From positions 1 through 64,000 of the forward strand of contig NZ_PDOA01000005.1 of NCBI RefSeq assembly GCF_003116135.1: DNA of 64,000 bases, in the 5' to 3' direction. Origin of the DNA: Teichococcus aestuarii. Lineage in GTDB: Bacteria > Pseudomonadota > Alphaproteobacteria > Acetobacterales > Acetobacteraceae. Numbering within the stretch: position 1 is the first letter of the stretch; each line of letters opens with the position of its first letter. This document shows, piece by piece, positions 8,192 to 16,512 of this stretch. The position numbers were made by a program, and so were the translations under genes. The notes below the pieces were generated by a model. That model searched no databases, was not told the DNA's origin, and worked only from the letters and a program-made list of their open reading frames with translations.

Positions 8192-9871
8192 ATGCCCGTC
8201 CGCCAGCGCCTCTTCGACAATGGTGTCAACACCGTCACCTTCACCGCGGCCGGAACGGCGCCGCCACCCGGCCTGGGCGCCACCCTGGCGGTCACCTTCG
8301 ATCCGTTCCGCAGCCTGGAGGTCGAGCGGCCCGGCTTCGGCGAGACGGTGCTGACGGGCCGCGGCATCGACGTGCTGGCCGTGCAGAAGCGGCGCGAGAA
8401 CTGGTACCAGGATATCAGCCGCGAGACCTTCGTGGCAGAGTTCGGCGCGCGCATCGCCGCCTATGGGCGCGTGCTGTTCTATGGCTCCAGCGCCGGCGCC
8501 TATGCGGCGCTGTACTTCGCCCGGCCCTTCGCCGCGCATGTGCTGGCCATCTCGCCGCGTGCCTCCATCCATGCCTCCTACCCCTCGCATGAGCGGGCAC
8601 GGGCGCGCTGGGGCGCCAGCTTCCGCCACGCCCCGATGGCGGAGGGGGAGGACCGCACCCTGGGTGTCGCCCTGCTCTACGACCCCCGCCTGGCCGGCGA
8701 CGCGCTGATGGGCGAGGACATGCGCTACCTGGAGCAGGAGATCCTGGCCGCCTACCCCGCGGCGAGGCTGCTGCCCATTCCCTATTCCGGCCACCCCAGC
8801 GCGCCGATGCTGGCCGATCTGGGCCTGCTGAAGCCGCTGCTCTTCGGCTACCTGGCGGAAGGGCGGCTGCCCGTGCTGCGCTGGCACGGGCGCCGCCGGG
8901 AGTCGTGGAACCACCTGATGCAGCTCAGCCGCGCGCTGCTGCGGCACCGCCGGCCGGCGGCGGCGGCGGCGCTCTGCGACCGGGCGCTGGCGATGCAGCC
9001 CGAAAGGGGCGAGCTGTTCCAGCTTGCCGCGCAGATCCGGCAGGCGGTGGACGACCGGCCGGGTGCCATCGCGGCGCTGCGCCAGGCCGTGGCGCTCTCT
9101 CCCGCCACGGTGGCGGCGCGGCTGAAGCTGGTGCAGATGCTGCGCGCCGAGGGCGGGACGGAGGAAGCCATCGCCCTGCTGCGGGAAGGGCTGACCCTGG
9201 CGCCGGAGCAGCCGCAGATGCGGCTCTGGCTGCTGGAGATGCTGCGCCTGCGCTGCGAGCGGCACATGCAGGAAGGCGCGGTGGAAACGGCCCAGGCCGA
9301 TGCCAGTGCCGCCCTGGCGATGCTGGATTTCGACGCGGCGCCGGGCGACCTGGCCGAGGCGCAGCGCCACCGCAGCGGCCTGCTCGCGGTGCTGGGCCGC
9401 CAGGAGGAGGCGCTGGAGGCCGCCGCCGCCGCCTGCGCGGCCGCGCCGGAGCGCGCCCGCTACCACACCCACCATGCCCGGCTGCTGCTGCGCGCCGGGC
9501 AGCTGCCGGCGTCCCGCGCGGCGGCCGAGACGGTCGTGCGGCTGAGCCCCGGCCATGCCGCCAGCCACCGCCTGCTGGCCGAGGTGCTGAACCGCATGAA
9601 GCTGACGGAGCAGGCGGTGCGCAGCGCCGGGGACGCGCTGCGCTGCGACCCCGGCAACCCCCGCCTGGAGGAATTCCTCGCCCTGATGCTGAGCAAGGCG
9701 GGGCATGTGGCGGAGGCCGTGGCGGTGCTGGAGCGCGCCATCGCACGGGGCGCCACGCAGCCCTCGCTGCTCCAGGCGCACCGGCGCCTCGCCGCGCAGC
9801 AGGCCCAGGCCCAGGCCCAGGCCCAGGCCCAGGCCCAGGCCCAAGCCCAGGCCCACGGCACCGCTGCCTGA
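8192..9871 (+). CDS. alpha/beta-hydrolase-like domain fused to TPR repeats
   Basis: I do not recognise a named family. From the ATG at 8192 the protein has 559 residues. Residues 1 to about 250 resemble an alpha/beta hydrolase, with the nucleophile-elbow-like GSSAGAY near residue 100 and a later histidine in the PYSGHPS region. From about 255 onward it is built of alpha-helical TPR-like repeats (for example DRPGAIAALRQAVALSP). It ends in nine Gln-Ala dipeptides encoded by a hexanucleotide repeat. No signal peptide is seen, so a cytoplasmic scaffold or hydrolase is likely. A GTG at 8135 would add 19 residues; neither start has a strong Shine-Dalgarno sequence. Confidence 0.7.
   Translation: MPVRQRLFDNGVNTVTFTAAGTAPPPGLGATLAVTFDPFRSLEVERPGFGETVLTGRGIDVLAVQKRRENWYQDISRETFVAEFGARIAAYGRVLFYGSSAGAYAALYFARPFAAHVLAISPRASIHASYPSHERARARWGASFRHAPMAEGEDRTLGVALLYDPRLAGDALMGEDMRYLEQEILAAYPAARLLPIPYSGHPSAPMLADLGLLKPLLFGYLAEGRLPVLRWHGRRRESWNHLMQLSRALLRHRRPAAAAALCDRALAMQPERGELFQLAAQIRQAVDDRPGAIAALRQAVALSPATVAARLKLVQMLRAEGGTEEAIALLREGLTLAPEQPQMRLWLLEMLRLRCERHMQEGAVETAQADASAALAMLDFDAAPGDLAEAQRHRSGLLAVLGRQEEALEAAAAACAAAPERARYHTHHARLLLRAGQLPASRAAAETVVRLSPGHAASHRLLAEVLNRMKLTEQAVRSAGDALRCDPGNPRLEEFLALMLSKAGHVAEAVAVLERAIARGATQPSLLQAHRRLAAQQAQAQAQAQAQAQAQAQAHGTAA
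9800..9853 (+). repeat. hexanucleotide CAGGCC repeat (nine units)
   Basis: Nine consecutive 6-bp units encode (Gln-Ala)9 at the C-terminus of the TPR protein. Seven units are perfect CAGGCC, then comes one CAAGCC and a final CAGGCC. Replication slippage would change the tail by two residues per unit and always keep the frame. Confidence 0.95.
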
Positions 9872-9916
9872 CCGGCGGGAGGATGGCCAGGGGAGGGCCT
9901 GCTCCCCCGCCGGCCT

Positions 9917-10894
9917 TCAAGAACCCCGTGGCGCCGCCGCCCGCGCCAGGCGGTCGTTGATCGCGGCGCCCAGGCCCTCGTCCGGCACCGGCATCGCCGC
10001 GATGCCGGAGAGGCCGCGCCGCGCGCCCTCCTCGTCCAGCCAGCGCAGCCCGGCGAAAAGGCGGGAGGCGGCCTCCACCGTGTCGCCCGATTCACTGAGC
10101 TGCCAGACGGCGCCGGCGCCCGGCAGCGGCGGCCCGAAGGCCAGCAGCGCCTCGCCCGGCGCCACCGCGCGCGCATCCAGCCGCACCGGCAGGCCGGGGG
10201 CGTAGTGCGAGCGCATCATCCCCGGCGCCGGCAGCGCCGCGCCCTCGGCCTGGGCGCCGGGCCGGCCGAGCGGGCCGAGCAGCGCCGCCAGCGCCGCCTC
10301 CGGCACGCCGCCCGGGCGCAGCAGCCGCGGCTGCGGGCCGGAAAGGTCGAGCACCGTGCTCTCCACCCCCACGGCGCAGGCCCCGCCATCGAGCACCGCC
10401 TCGATCCGCCCGGACAACCCGTCCAGCACATGCGCGGCGGTGGTGGGGGAGACGGCGCCGGAGCGGTTGGCCGAGGGTGCCGCCACCGGCACCCCCGCCG
10501 CCCGCAGCAGCGCCCGCGCCAGCGGGTGGGCCGGCACGCGCACCGCCAGAGTCGGCAGCCCGGCGCCGGTCAGGGCGTCGATCCGGCTGTCCGGCGCGCG
10601 CGGCAGCACCAGGGTGAGGGGGCCGGGCCAGAAGCGCGCGGCCACGGCGCGGGCGCGCTCGTCGGCCACCACCTCGGCGAAGGCGGCCTCGGCATCGGGG
10701 AAATGGCTGATCAGCGGGTTGAAGCGCGGCCGGCCCTTGGCCTCGAAGATGCGCGCCACGGCGCGTGCCTGCCGCGCATCGACGCCGAGGCCATAGACCG
10801 TCTCGGTGGGGAAGGCGACCAGCGCGCCGGCCCGCAGCAGCCCGGCGGCGCGCCCGATGGCACTCTCCGGCAGGCGCTCCGTCGGGAGGCTCAC
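9917..10894 (-). CDS. L-threonylcarbamoyladenylate synthase (Sua5/YrdC family)
   Basis: The enzyme makes threonylcarbamoyl-AMP from threonine, bicarbonate and ATP, the first step of t6A37 formation in ANN-decoding tRNAs. The 325-residue protein begins at the GTG 10894, whose last two bases form part of the cysQ stop (GTGA overlap). The YrdC domain fills residues 1 to about 200, with PTETVYGLG, KGRPRFNPLISH and SANRSG. The linker MMRSHYAP and a C-terminal Sua5 domain follow, so this is the long Sua5 form rather than the short TsaC. It is translationally coupled to cysQ. MtaB, which acts on t6A, is encoded at 22583. Confidence 0.9.
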   Translation of the reverse strand: MSLPTERLPESAIGRAAGLLRAGALVAFPTETVYGLGVDARQARAVARIFEAKGRPRFNPLISHFPDAEAAFAEVVADERARAVAARFWPGPLTLVLPRAPDSRIDALTGAGLPTLAVRVPAHPLARALLRAAGVPVAAPSANRSGAVSPTTAAHVLDGLSGRIEAVLDGGACAVGVESTVLDLSGPQPRLLRPGGVPEAALAALLGPLGRPGAQAEGAALPAPGMMRSHYAPGLPVRLDARAVAPGEALLAFGPPLPGAGAVWQLSESGDTVEAASRLFAGLRWLDEEGARRGLSGIAAMPVPDEGLGAAINDRLARAAAPRGS

Positions 10895-11652
10895 GCGCGG
10901 CCCTGGCAGAGGAAGGGCTGGTTCTCCCAGCCGGGCTTGCCGTAGCCGAGCGGGCTGCCGTCGAAATGGGTGCAGCGGCCGCCGGCGGCCACCAGCACCG
11001 CCTCGGGCGCCGCCGTGTCCCACTCCATGGTGCGGCCGAAGCGCGGGTAGAGGTCGGCCGCGCCTTCCGCCAGGCGGCAGAACTTCACCGCCGAGCCGAT
11101 CTGCACGATGCGCTGCACCCGCCGCCCCTCCAGGAAGGCGGGAAGCTTCGGGTCGTCCTTGTAGTGGCGGCTGGCCATGACCACGAGCCCCTCCGCCGGC
11201 ACCGCGCGGCAGGCGATGGGGCGGTGCCCGCCGGCATCCTCCTTCCAGGCGCCCTGGCCGACGATGCCGGTGAACAGCTCGTCCGTCGCCGGGATGGCGA
11301 CGGCGCCGAGCTTCGGCCGGCCATTCTCGATGAGGCCGATATTGACCGTGAACTCGGCCCGGCCGGCGGCGAATTCGCGGGTGCCGTCCAGCGGGTCCAC
11401 CAGCCAGTAGCGCGGCGCGGCGGAAAGTTCGGCCCCGTCCGAGACCGCCTCCTCCCCGACCACGGGGATGCCGGGCGCGGCTTCGCGCAGCCCCTCGGTG
11501 ATGATCGCCTCGGCCAGCCGGTCGGCGGCGGTGACGGGGCTGAGATCCTCCTTGCGCTCCACCGAGAAGCCGGCGTCACGCACGGAGAGGATGGCGGCGG
11601 CGGCGCTGCGGGCGAGTCGCGCGGCCAGGGCGAGGAGTTCGGCGTCTGTCAT
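10891..11652 (-). CDS. cysQ: 3'(2'),5'-bisphosphate nucleotidase CysQ
   Basis: CysQ hydrolyses 3'-phosphoadenosine 5'-phosphate (PAP), a by-product of sulfate assimilation, to AMP. The 253-residue protein has the inositol-monophosphatase fold with its metal-binding signatures: VVGEEAVSD, then DPLDGTREFAAG, and late in the protein EWDTAAPEAVL. The ATG at 11652 follows a CAGGGAT and is preferred over upstream in-frame codons that would overlap the divergent creatininase gene. It is the first gene of a two-gene unit with the Sua5-type gene downstream. Confidence 0.9.
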   Translation of the reverse strand: MTDAELLALAARLARSAAAAILSVRDAGFSVERKEDLSPVTAADRLAEAIITEGLREAAPGIPVVGEEAVSDGAELSAAPRYWLVDPLDGTREFAAGRAEFTVNIGLIENGRPKLGAVAIPATDELFTGIVGQGAWKEDAGGHRPIACRAVPAEGLVVMASRHYKDDPKLPAFLEGRRVQRIVQIGSAVKFCRLAEGAADLYPRFGRTMEWDTAAPEAVLVAAGGRCTHFDGSPLGYGKPGWENQPFLCQGRA

Positions 11653-11776
11653 GCTGATATCCCTGTAGCACCCGCGGGCGCGCGGGGAAAAAGCTCCGCC
11701 GTGCCGCCGCACGGGTTTCCCCCGCCGTGCCGGCATGGTTCCGTTCCCTCCGCCATCACCGCGAGAGGAGCAGGCC

Positions 11777-12580
11777 ATGAGCGAGACACCGGACGAAGTG
11801 CGCTGGGAGAAGCTGACCGCGCCCGAGCTGCGGGCGCTCGCCGGGCGCGGCGCGCTGGTGGTGCTGCCGGTGGCGGCGCTGGAGCAGCACGGGCCGCACC
11901 TGCCGGTCTGGACGGACAGCATGATCGGCCATGCCTGCTGCGTCCGCGCCGCCGAGCAGGCGCGCGACGTGCCGGCGGTGGTGCTGCCGCCGATGTGGAT
12001 GGGCATGTCGGAACACCACCTGCCCTTCGGCGGCACCATCAGCCTGGACTACCAGACCTTCCACGGCGTGCTGCGCTGCGTCTGCCGCTCGCTGAAGGCG
12101 CAGGGCTTCGGCCGGCTGCTGCTGGTGAACAGCCATGGCGGCAACATCGACCCGCTGGCCGTCGCGGCGCGCGAGCTGTGCACGGAGTTCGCCATGCCGG
12201 TGGTGGCCACCACCATCTTCCACATCGACGGGCCGGGCGTGGCGGCGGTGCTGGAGACGCAGCCGGGCGTGCAGCATGCCTGCGAGGCGGAGACCAGCTT
12301 CTGGCTGGCGCTGCACCCGGAGGAGGTGCGGCAGGACAAGATCTCCGATGCCCTGGCGGGGCCGGGCGTCTCCGCCGGCGCGGTGTTCCAGCGCTTCTGG
12401 TCCTTCGAGGAGCGGGCGCCCCGGACCGGCGTGCGCGGCGACCCGCGCGCCGCAACGGCGGAGAAAGGCGAGAAGCTGCTGGAGGTGGTGGCGGCGGCAC
12501 TGGCCGCGGCCATGCGGGAGAAGGTACTGTGGCGCGCTCCTCACGCGGTTTGGGAGGGAGGAAAATTGCCTCAGGGTTGA
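11777..12580 (+). CDS. creatininase family protein
   Basis: The 267-residue protein belongs to the creatininase superfamily of metal-dependent amidohydrolases. The metal and active-site motifs are visible: LEQHGPHLPVWTD near residue 45, EHHLPFGGT, the NSHGGN signature near residue 105 and EAETSFW near residue 160. The start at 11777 follows GAGAGGAG. Family members include creatinine amidohydrolase, the mycofactocin protein MftE and FAPy deformylases, and no neighbour identifies the substrate. It is divergent from cysQ and precedes the histidine kinase by 90 bases on the same strand. Confidence 0.85.
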   Translation: MSETPDEVRWEKLTAPELRALAGRGALVVLPVAALEQHGPHLPVWTDSMIGHACCVRAAEQARDVPAVVLPPMWMGMSEHHLPFGGTISLDYQTFHGVLRCVCRSLKAQGFGRLLLVNSHGGNIDPLAVAARELCTEFAMPVVATTIFHIDGPGVAAVLETQPGVQHACEAETSFWLALHPEEVRQDKISDALAGPGVSAGAVFQRFWSFEERAPRTGVRGDPRAATAEKGEKLLEVVAAALAAAMREKVLWRAPHAVWEGGKLPQG

Positions 12581-12670
12581 TAAAATCGCTCAGAGGGCAA
12601 ACGAAGTCTGGCGTGGCTTCGCAAGGCGTAATAAACTTTTCGTGATCCGTCACGATGAGGGATGCGCCTT

Positions 12671-14602
12671 ATGGCTGTCCGGAGCCTCCGCCTCTCTTAC
12701 CTTGCCCTGGCGATCCTGCTCTGCGCCATGGCGGTTGCCCTGTTGCATGCCACGACCACCGACCATCAGCACAGGATGGCGGCGGCCATCGTGCGGCAAT
12801 CCGCCCAGACAGCCCTGCACCAGGTGGAGGCCCGGCTGGGGCGGGAGCTGGAGGTTGCCGTGATGGCGGCCACCAGCGGCGCACGCCTGCCCGCCCTGAC
12901 CAAGGACAAGCCTTCCAAGGACGCCCCGGTGCCGCTGGAGCTGCTGCGCCGGCAGGGCTGGCTGGGGGTGCAGGTCTCCGGGCCGGACGGGCTGCTCTGG
13001 CGGGTGGCGCATGACGAATTCGCGCTCTGGGCGCCCGATCCGGAAGGGGAGGCCCGTGCCGCCAGCCTGCACCAGCCCATGGCCAGCAGCCTGCGGCGCG
13101 CCCGCTCCGGGCTGGGCGCGCACCTGCTGCTGCACGCGCCGCTGCCGGTGGAGGAGGGCGGCGGCGTCGTCACCATCGTGGTGCCGGCCGCGCTGGTGGA
13201 GCAGGCGCTGCGCGACCAGCTCCACATGCCGGGGCTGCACCACCGCGTGCTGGACCATGCCGGCCAGGACATCGCCAGCCGCCCGCCGGTGCAGCCGGGC
13301 GAGGCGGGGGAGCCGGCCGAGGGCACGCTGAGCCCCATCACCCTCACCGGCCCGCTCACCGGCTGGCGCATCGTCACCACCGTGGTCGGCTCCCTGACGG
13401 AATGGATGCCGCGGCCCTCGCTGCTGACGCTGGTGATGGGCGTGGCGCTGGCCGCCGCTCTGGTGCTGGTCTGCGTGCTGGCCTACCAGACCCGGCGCGG
13501 CCAGGCGGCGCAGGAGATGCTGACCCGCGCCCTGGCCGAGCAGGAGGCGGAGCGCCGCCTCTCCGACATCGCCGCCAACCTGCCGGGCGCGCTCTACCGT
13601 ATCGTCCGCACCCCCGGCGGCAAGCTGGAATGCCCCTATATGAGCGACGGGCTGACCACGCTGATGGGCGAGCCCAGCGGCACCTCGCCGCAGGCGGCGC
13701 TGCAGCGCGGCCTGGCGCCGGAGACGCGGGCGCGGGTGGAGGCGGCGCTGCGCCACTCGGCCGACACGCTGACCCCGCTGCTGCTGGAGTTCGACTTCAC
13801 CACCGCCGATGGCCGCCGCCTCTGGCTGCGCAGCATGGCCAGCGCCCATCCGGGCGTCGATGGTTCGGTCATCTGGGACGGCGTGCTGCTGGACAGCACC
13901 GTGCAGCGGGAGGCCGAGGAACGCGCCACCCTGCTGGCGCGCGAGGTGGATCACCGCGCCAAGAACATCATGGCGGTGGTGCGCTCGCTGCTGCTGCTGA
14001 CGCCGCGCAACGTGCCGCCGGCGCAGTTCGTCGCCAATCTCGACGGCCGGCTCTGCGCCATGGCCCGCGCGCACGACCTGCTGGCCGGCCAGGGCTGGGC
14101 GGGGGCGGAGCTGGAATCGGTGGTGCGGCGGGAGCTTGCCACCTACGAGGATGCCGGCGGGGCGCCGCGCCTGGTCTGGCACGGCCCGGCGGTGCGCCTG
14201 ACCCCGGGCAGCGTGCAGCCCGTGGAGATGATCCTGCACGAGCTCTCCACCAACGCCGCCAAGCATGGCGCCCTCTCCCGGACGGAGGGCATGGTGGAGG
14301 TGCGCTGGCTGGCCGTGGCGCAGGGCGGGCTGATGCTGGACTGGCGCGAGAGCGGCGGCCCGGAGGTGCAGGGGGAGCCGGGCCGGCAGGGCTTCGGCTT
14401 CCGGCTGATCCACACCCTGGCGCGGCACCAGCTGGGCGGCGGCGCCACCTTCCTGTGGTCGCCCACCGGGCTGCACTGCCGCATCCGCCTGGGCGCCGCC
14501 AGCATCGCCGCGATCGAGACCTTCTCGGAGCCGCCCCTGCCGGCCGATTCGCCGCTGGAGATCCCGGAGCCGCCGGCGCGCCAGGCCGCGATGGTGATGT
14601 GA
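12671..14602 (+). CDS. HWE-family sensor histidine kinase
   Basis: This is a membrane sensor kinase of 643 residues. A transmembrane helix (about residues 8-28) is followed by a periplasmic sensor region of about 220 residues, a second helix near 255-277 (LVMGVALAAALVLVCVLAY), a PAS-like domain (about 305-410) and an HWE kinase core with the phosphoacceptor EVDHRAKNIMAVVRSL, the N-box ELSTNAAKHGALS and the WRESGGP and GFGFRLI boxes. A GAGGG lies 9 bases before the ATG at 12671; the ATG at 12662 sits on top of that site. No response regulator is adjacent. In alphaproteobacteria such kinases often feed general-stress (PhyR) or light responses, but nothing here shows which. Confidence 0.88.
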   Translation: MAVRSLRLSYLALAILLCAMAVALLHATTTDHQHRMAAAIVRQSAQTALHQVEARLGRELEVAVMAATSGARLPALTKDKPSKDAPVPLELLRRQGWLGVQVSGPDGLLWRVAHDEFALWAPDPEGEARAASLHQPMASSLRRARSGLGAHLLLHAPLPVEEGGGVVTIVVPAALVEQALRDQLHMPGLHHRVLDHAGQDIASRPPVQPGEAGEPAEGTLSPITLTGPLTGWRIVTTVVGSLTEWMPRPSLLTLVMGVALAAALVLVCVLAYQTRRGQAAQEMLTRALAEQEAERRLSDIAANLPGALYRIVRTPGGKLECPYMSDGLTTLMGEPSGTSPQAALQRGLAPETRARVEAALRHSADTLTPLLLEFDFTTADGRRLWLRSMASAHPGVDGSVIWDGVLLDSTVQREAEERATLLAREVDHRAKNIMAVVRSLLLLTPRNVPPAQFVANLDGRLCAMARAHDLLAGQGWAGAELESVVRRELATYEDAGGAPRLVWHGPAVRLTPGSVQPVEMILHELSTNAAKHGALSRTEGMVEVRWLAVAQGGLMLDWRESGGPEVQGEPGRQGFGFRLIHTLARHQLGGGATFLWSPTGLHCRIRLGAASIAAIETFSEPPLPADSPLEIPEPPARQAAMVM

Positions 14603-14621
14603 TCCGCAGGCGCGCCGGGGT

Positions 14622-15068
14622 TCAGGCCTTACGCTCCCAGCCGCGCGGGCCCTGCTGCCAGTAGGTCAGGCTGTGGCCGGCCGCCTTGGCGGCGCTCCAG
14701 CGCTGGCGGGCGGCGGCCACGGCCGCCTCGTCCTGGCCGTCGAACAGGTCGAACACCCGGTCGTAGCTGCCGAGCCGCGCGCTCTCCGCGCCATCGACCA
14801 GGAACAGGAAGCGCGCGTCGTTCGGCGCCTCGTCCTCGGTGGTCAGCCAGATTGGCTGCATCGCGGCATGGCCGCTGCGCGGGCTGCCATGCGGCAGCCA
14901 GTCCGGGTCGGCGGAGAGCCAGAGGGCGGCGTCGAGGCTTTCCAGCCGCTCGGCGTCGCCCACCCGCACCACCGCCCGGCCGTTCTGCGCCAGCACCCGG
15001 CCCAGCAGCTTTGGCAGCGCCGCCGCCAGCGGCGTGCGCGTCAGGTGGTAGAAGCCGATCTCGCTCAC
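14622..15068 (-). CDS. holC: DNA polymerase III chi subunit HolC
   Basis: HolC links the clamp-loader complex to single-strand binding protein at the replication fork. The 148-residue protein begins MSEIGFYHLTRTPL and carries typical chi phrases: ALPKLLGRVLAQNGRAVVR, LWLSADPDWLPHG and the region around VFDLFDGQDEAAVAAARQRW. It sits just after aminopeptidase genes, the same neighbourhood as pepA-holC in many proteobacteria, which supports the call. Length is normal. Confidence 0.9.
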   Translation of the reverse strand: MSEIGFYHLTRTPLAAALPKLLGRVLAQNGRAVVRVGDAERLESLDAALWLSADPDWLPHGSPRSGHAAMQPIWLTTEDEAPNDARFLFLVDGAESARLGSYDRVFDLFDGQDEAAVAAARQRWSAAKAAGHSLTYWQQGPRGWERKA

Positions 15069-15095
15069 GTCCTGCCTTCCCTCCGGTTCCGCCCC

Positions 15096-16295
15096 TCAGC
15101 GGCGGTGCGCGTCCTCGAAGCGCAGCGCCACCAGCCGCTCCAGCAGCCGCACGCCGAAGCCGCTCGGCCCTTCCGGCAGGCCGGGCGGGTTCCCGGCCTG
15201 CCCGGCCATGTCGACATGCGCCCATGCGGGGGGTGTATCGCCCAGGAACTCGCGCAGGAAGGCCGCGGCGTGGCAGGCATCCGGCTGGCCGGGGCCGGCG
15301 GCGCACTGCCTCAGGTCGGCGATGCCGCTCCGCAGGTCCTCGCGGTGCGCCGCGCCGATCGGCAGCGGCCAGAGCCGCTCGCCCACCGCCTCGCCGGCGG
15401 CGCAGAGGGTGGCGCCGAGCGGCGCGTCGTTGCCGAACAGCGCCGCCCGGTGGTGGCCGAGCGCGGTGATGGCGGCGCCGGTCAGCGTGGCGAGGTCCAC
15501 CACCGCCTCGGGGCGGAAGGCGCGCACCGCGTAGTTCAGCGCGTCGGCCAGCACCAGCCGGCCCTCGGCGTCGGTGTCGATGATCTCCACCGTGCGGCCG
15601 GACAGGGTGGTGACCACGTCGCCCGGCCGGTAGGCGGCGGCGCCGATGGCGTTCTCGGCCAGGGCCAGCACGGCGGCGGCGGGGGCGGGGCTGTCGCGCA
15701 GCGCCAGGGCCAGCATGGCCCCGGCGCAGGCGGCGGCGCCGGCCATGTCGGCGCGCATCTGCTCCATGCCGGCGGCGGGCTTGAGCGAGAGCCCGCCCGT
15801 GTCGAAGGTGATGCCCTTGGCCACGAACACCACCGGCGGCGCGGCGATCCGCCCGGCCCAGCGCAGCACCGCCAGGCGCGGCGGGTTGGCCGAGCCCTGG
15901 CCCACCGCCAGCAGCCCGCCGAAGCCGGCCTGCCGCAGCCGCTTGCGCCCCAGCAACTGCACCGCGATGCCGTGCCGCTCCAGCGCCTTCAGCCGGTGGC
16001 CGAATTCCTTGGGCGTCAGCACGTTGCCCGGCGCCGCCACCAGGCCGCGCGCCAGCGCCACGCCCTGCGCCACGGCCCACGCATCGTGCCAGAGCGGCGC
16101 CACCGCCTCCGGCGCGGGGTGCAGCAGCTCCAGCCGCAGCCCGGCGCGGGTGGCGCCCAGCACGGCGCCGGTGGCGAAGGCCACCGCCTCCGCCGGCGCG
16201 AGGGCCGTGGCGTCCAGCACCGCGCGCGTCTCGTCCGCGGGCAGGGCGCCGAGGCCGGCGGCGCCGGCCTGCTCCCAGTCCGGCCCCGGCGCCAC
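15096..16295 (-). CDS. M17 leucyl aminopeptidase family protein (second copy; true start uncertain)
   Basis: This is a metal-dependent exopeptidase of the M17 family. The catalytic core is intact: VFVAKGITFDTGGLSLKP, DMAGAAACAGAM, and the family signature IDTDAEGRLVLADAL. From the GTG at 16295 it has 399 residues, but protein-like sequence continues upstream in frame (ending LPWRAGTPAPEGF... and SPGRIVAPG) to at least 16526, overlapping the pepA stop. No ATG, GTG or TTG occurs in that 230-base stretch. Either an ATT (16526) or CTG is used, or the gene has lost its start. It follows pepA in the same direction and precedes holC. Confidence 0.8.
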   Translation of the reverse strand: MAPGPDWEQAGAAGLGALPADETRAVLDATALAPAEAVAFATGAVLGATRAGLRLELLHPAPEAVAPLWHDAWAVAQGVALARGLVAAPGNVLTPKEFGHRLKALERHGIAVQLLGRKRLRQAGFGGLLAVGQGSANPPRLAVLRWAGRIAAPPVVFVAKGITFDTGGLSLKPAAGMEQMRADMAGAAACAGAMLALALRDSPAPAAAVLALAENAIGAAAYRPGDVVTTLSGRTVEIIDTDAEGRLVLADALNYAVRAFRPEAVVDLATLTGAAITALGHHRAALFGNDAPLGATLCAAGEAVGERLWPLPIGAAHREDLRSGIADLRQCAAGPGQPDACHAAAFLREFLGDTPPAWAHVDMAGQAGNPPGLPEGPSGFGVRLLERLVALRFEDAHRR

Positions 16296-16512
16296 GATGC
16301 GGCCAGGGCTCCAGCGCGCCGTGCCGGGCCGGTGCGGAAAATCCTGAGCCGGGAAGCCTTCGGGCGCCGGCGTTCCGGCGCGCCAGGGCAGGATGCGGGT
16401 GAGCGCGGCGGTCTTGCGGCCCAGACTTCCGCGCAGCCGCAGGCGGGGGGGCGCGGCCGGCGCCCAGGCGGCGCCTTCCGCGCCGGGCGGCCGGTCCTCG
16501 GCCCGCGTATCC

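Noticed and set aside
9800-9853. CAGGCC array as a CRISPR-like repeat
   Set aside because: The units are 6 bp with no spacers and lie in a coding tail; there are no cas genes.
11777-12580. Creatinine degradation gene
   Set aside because: The creatininase superfamily covers several amidohydrolases, and no creatine pathway partner or mycofactocin gene is nearby.
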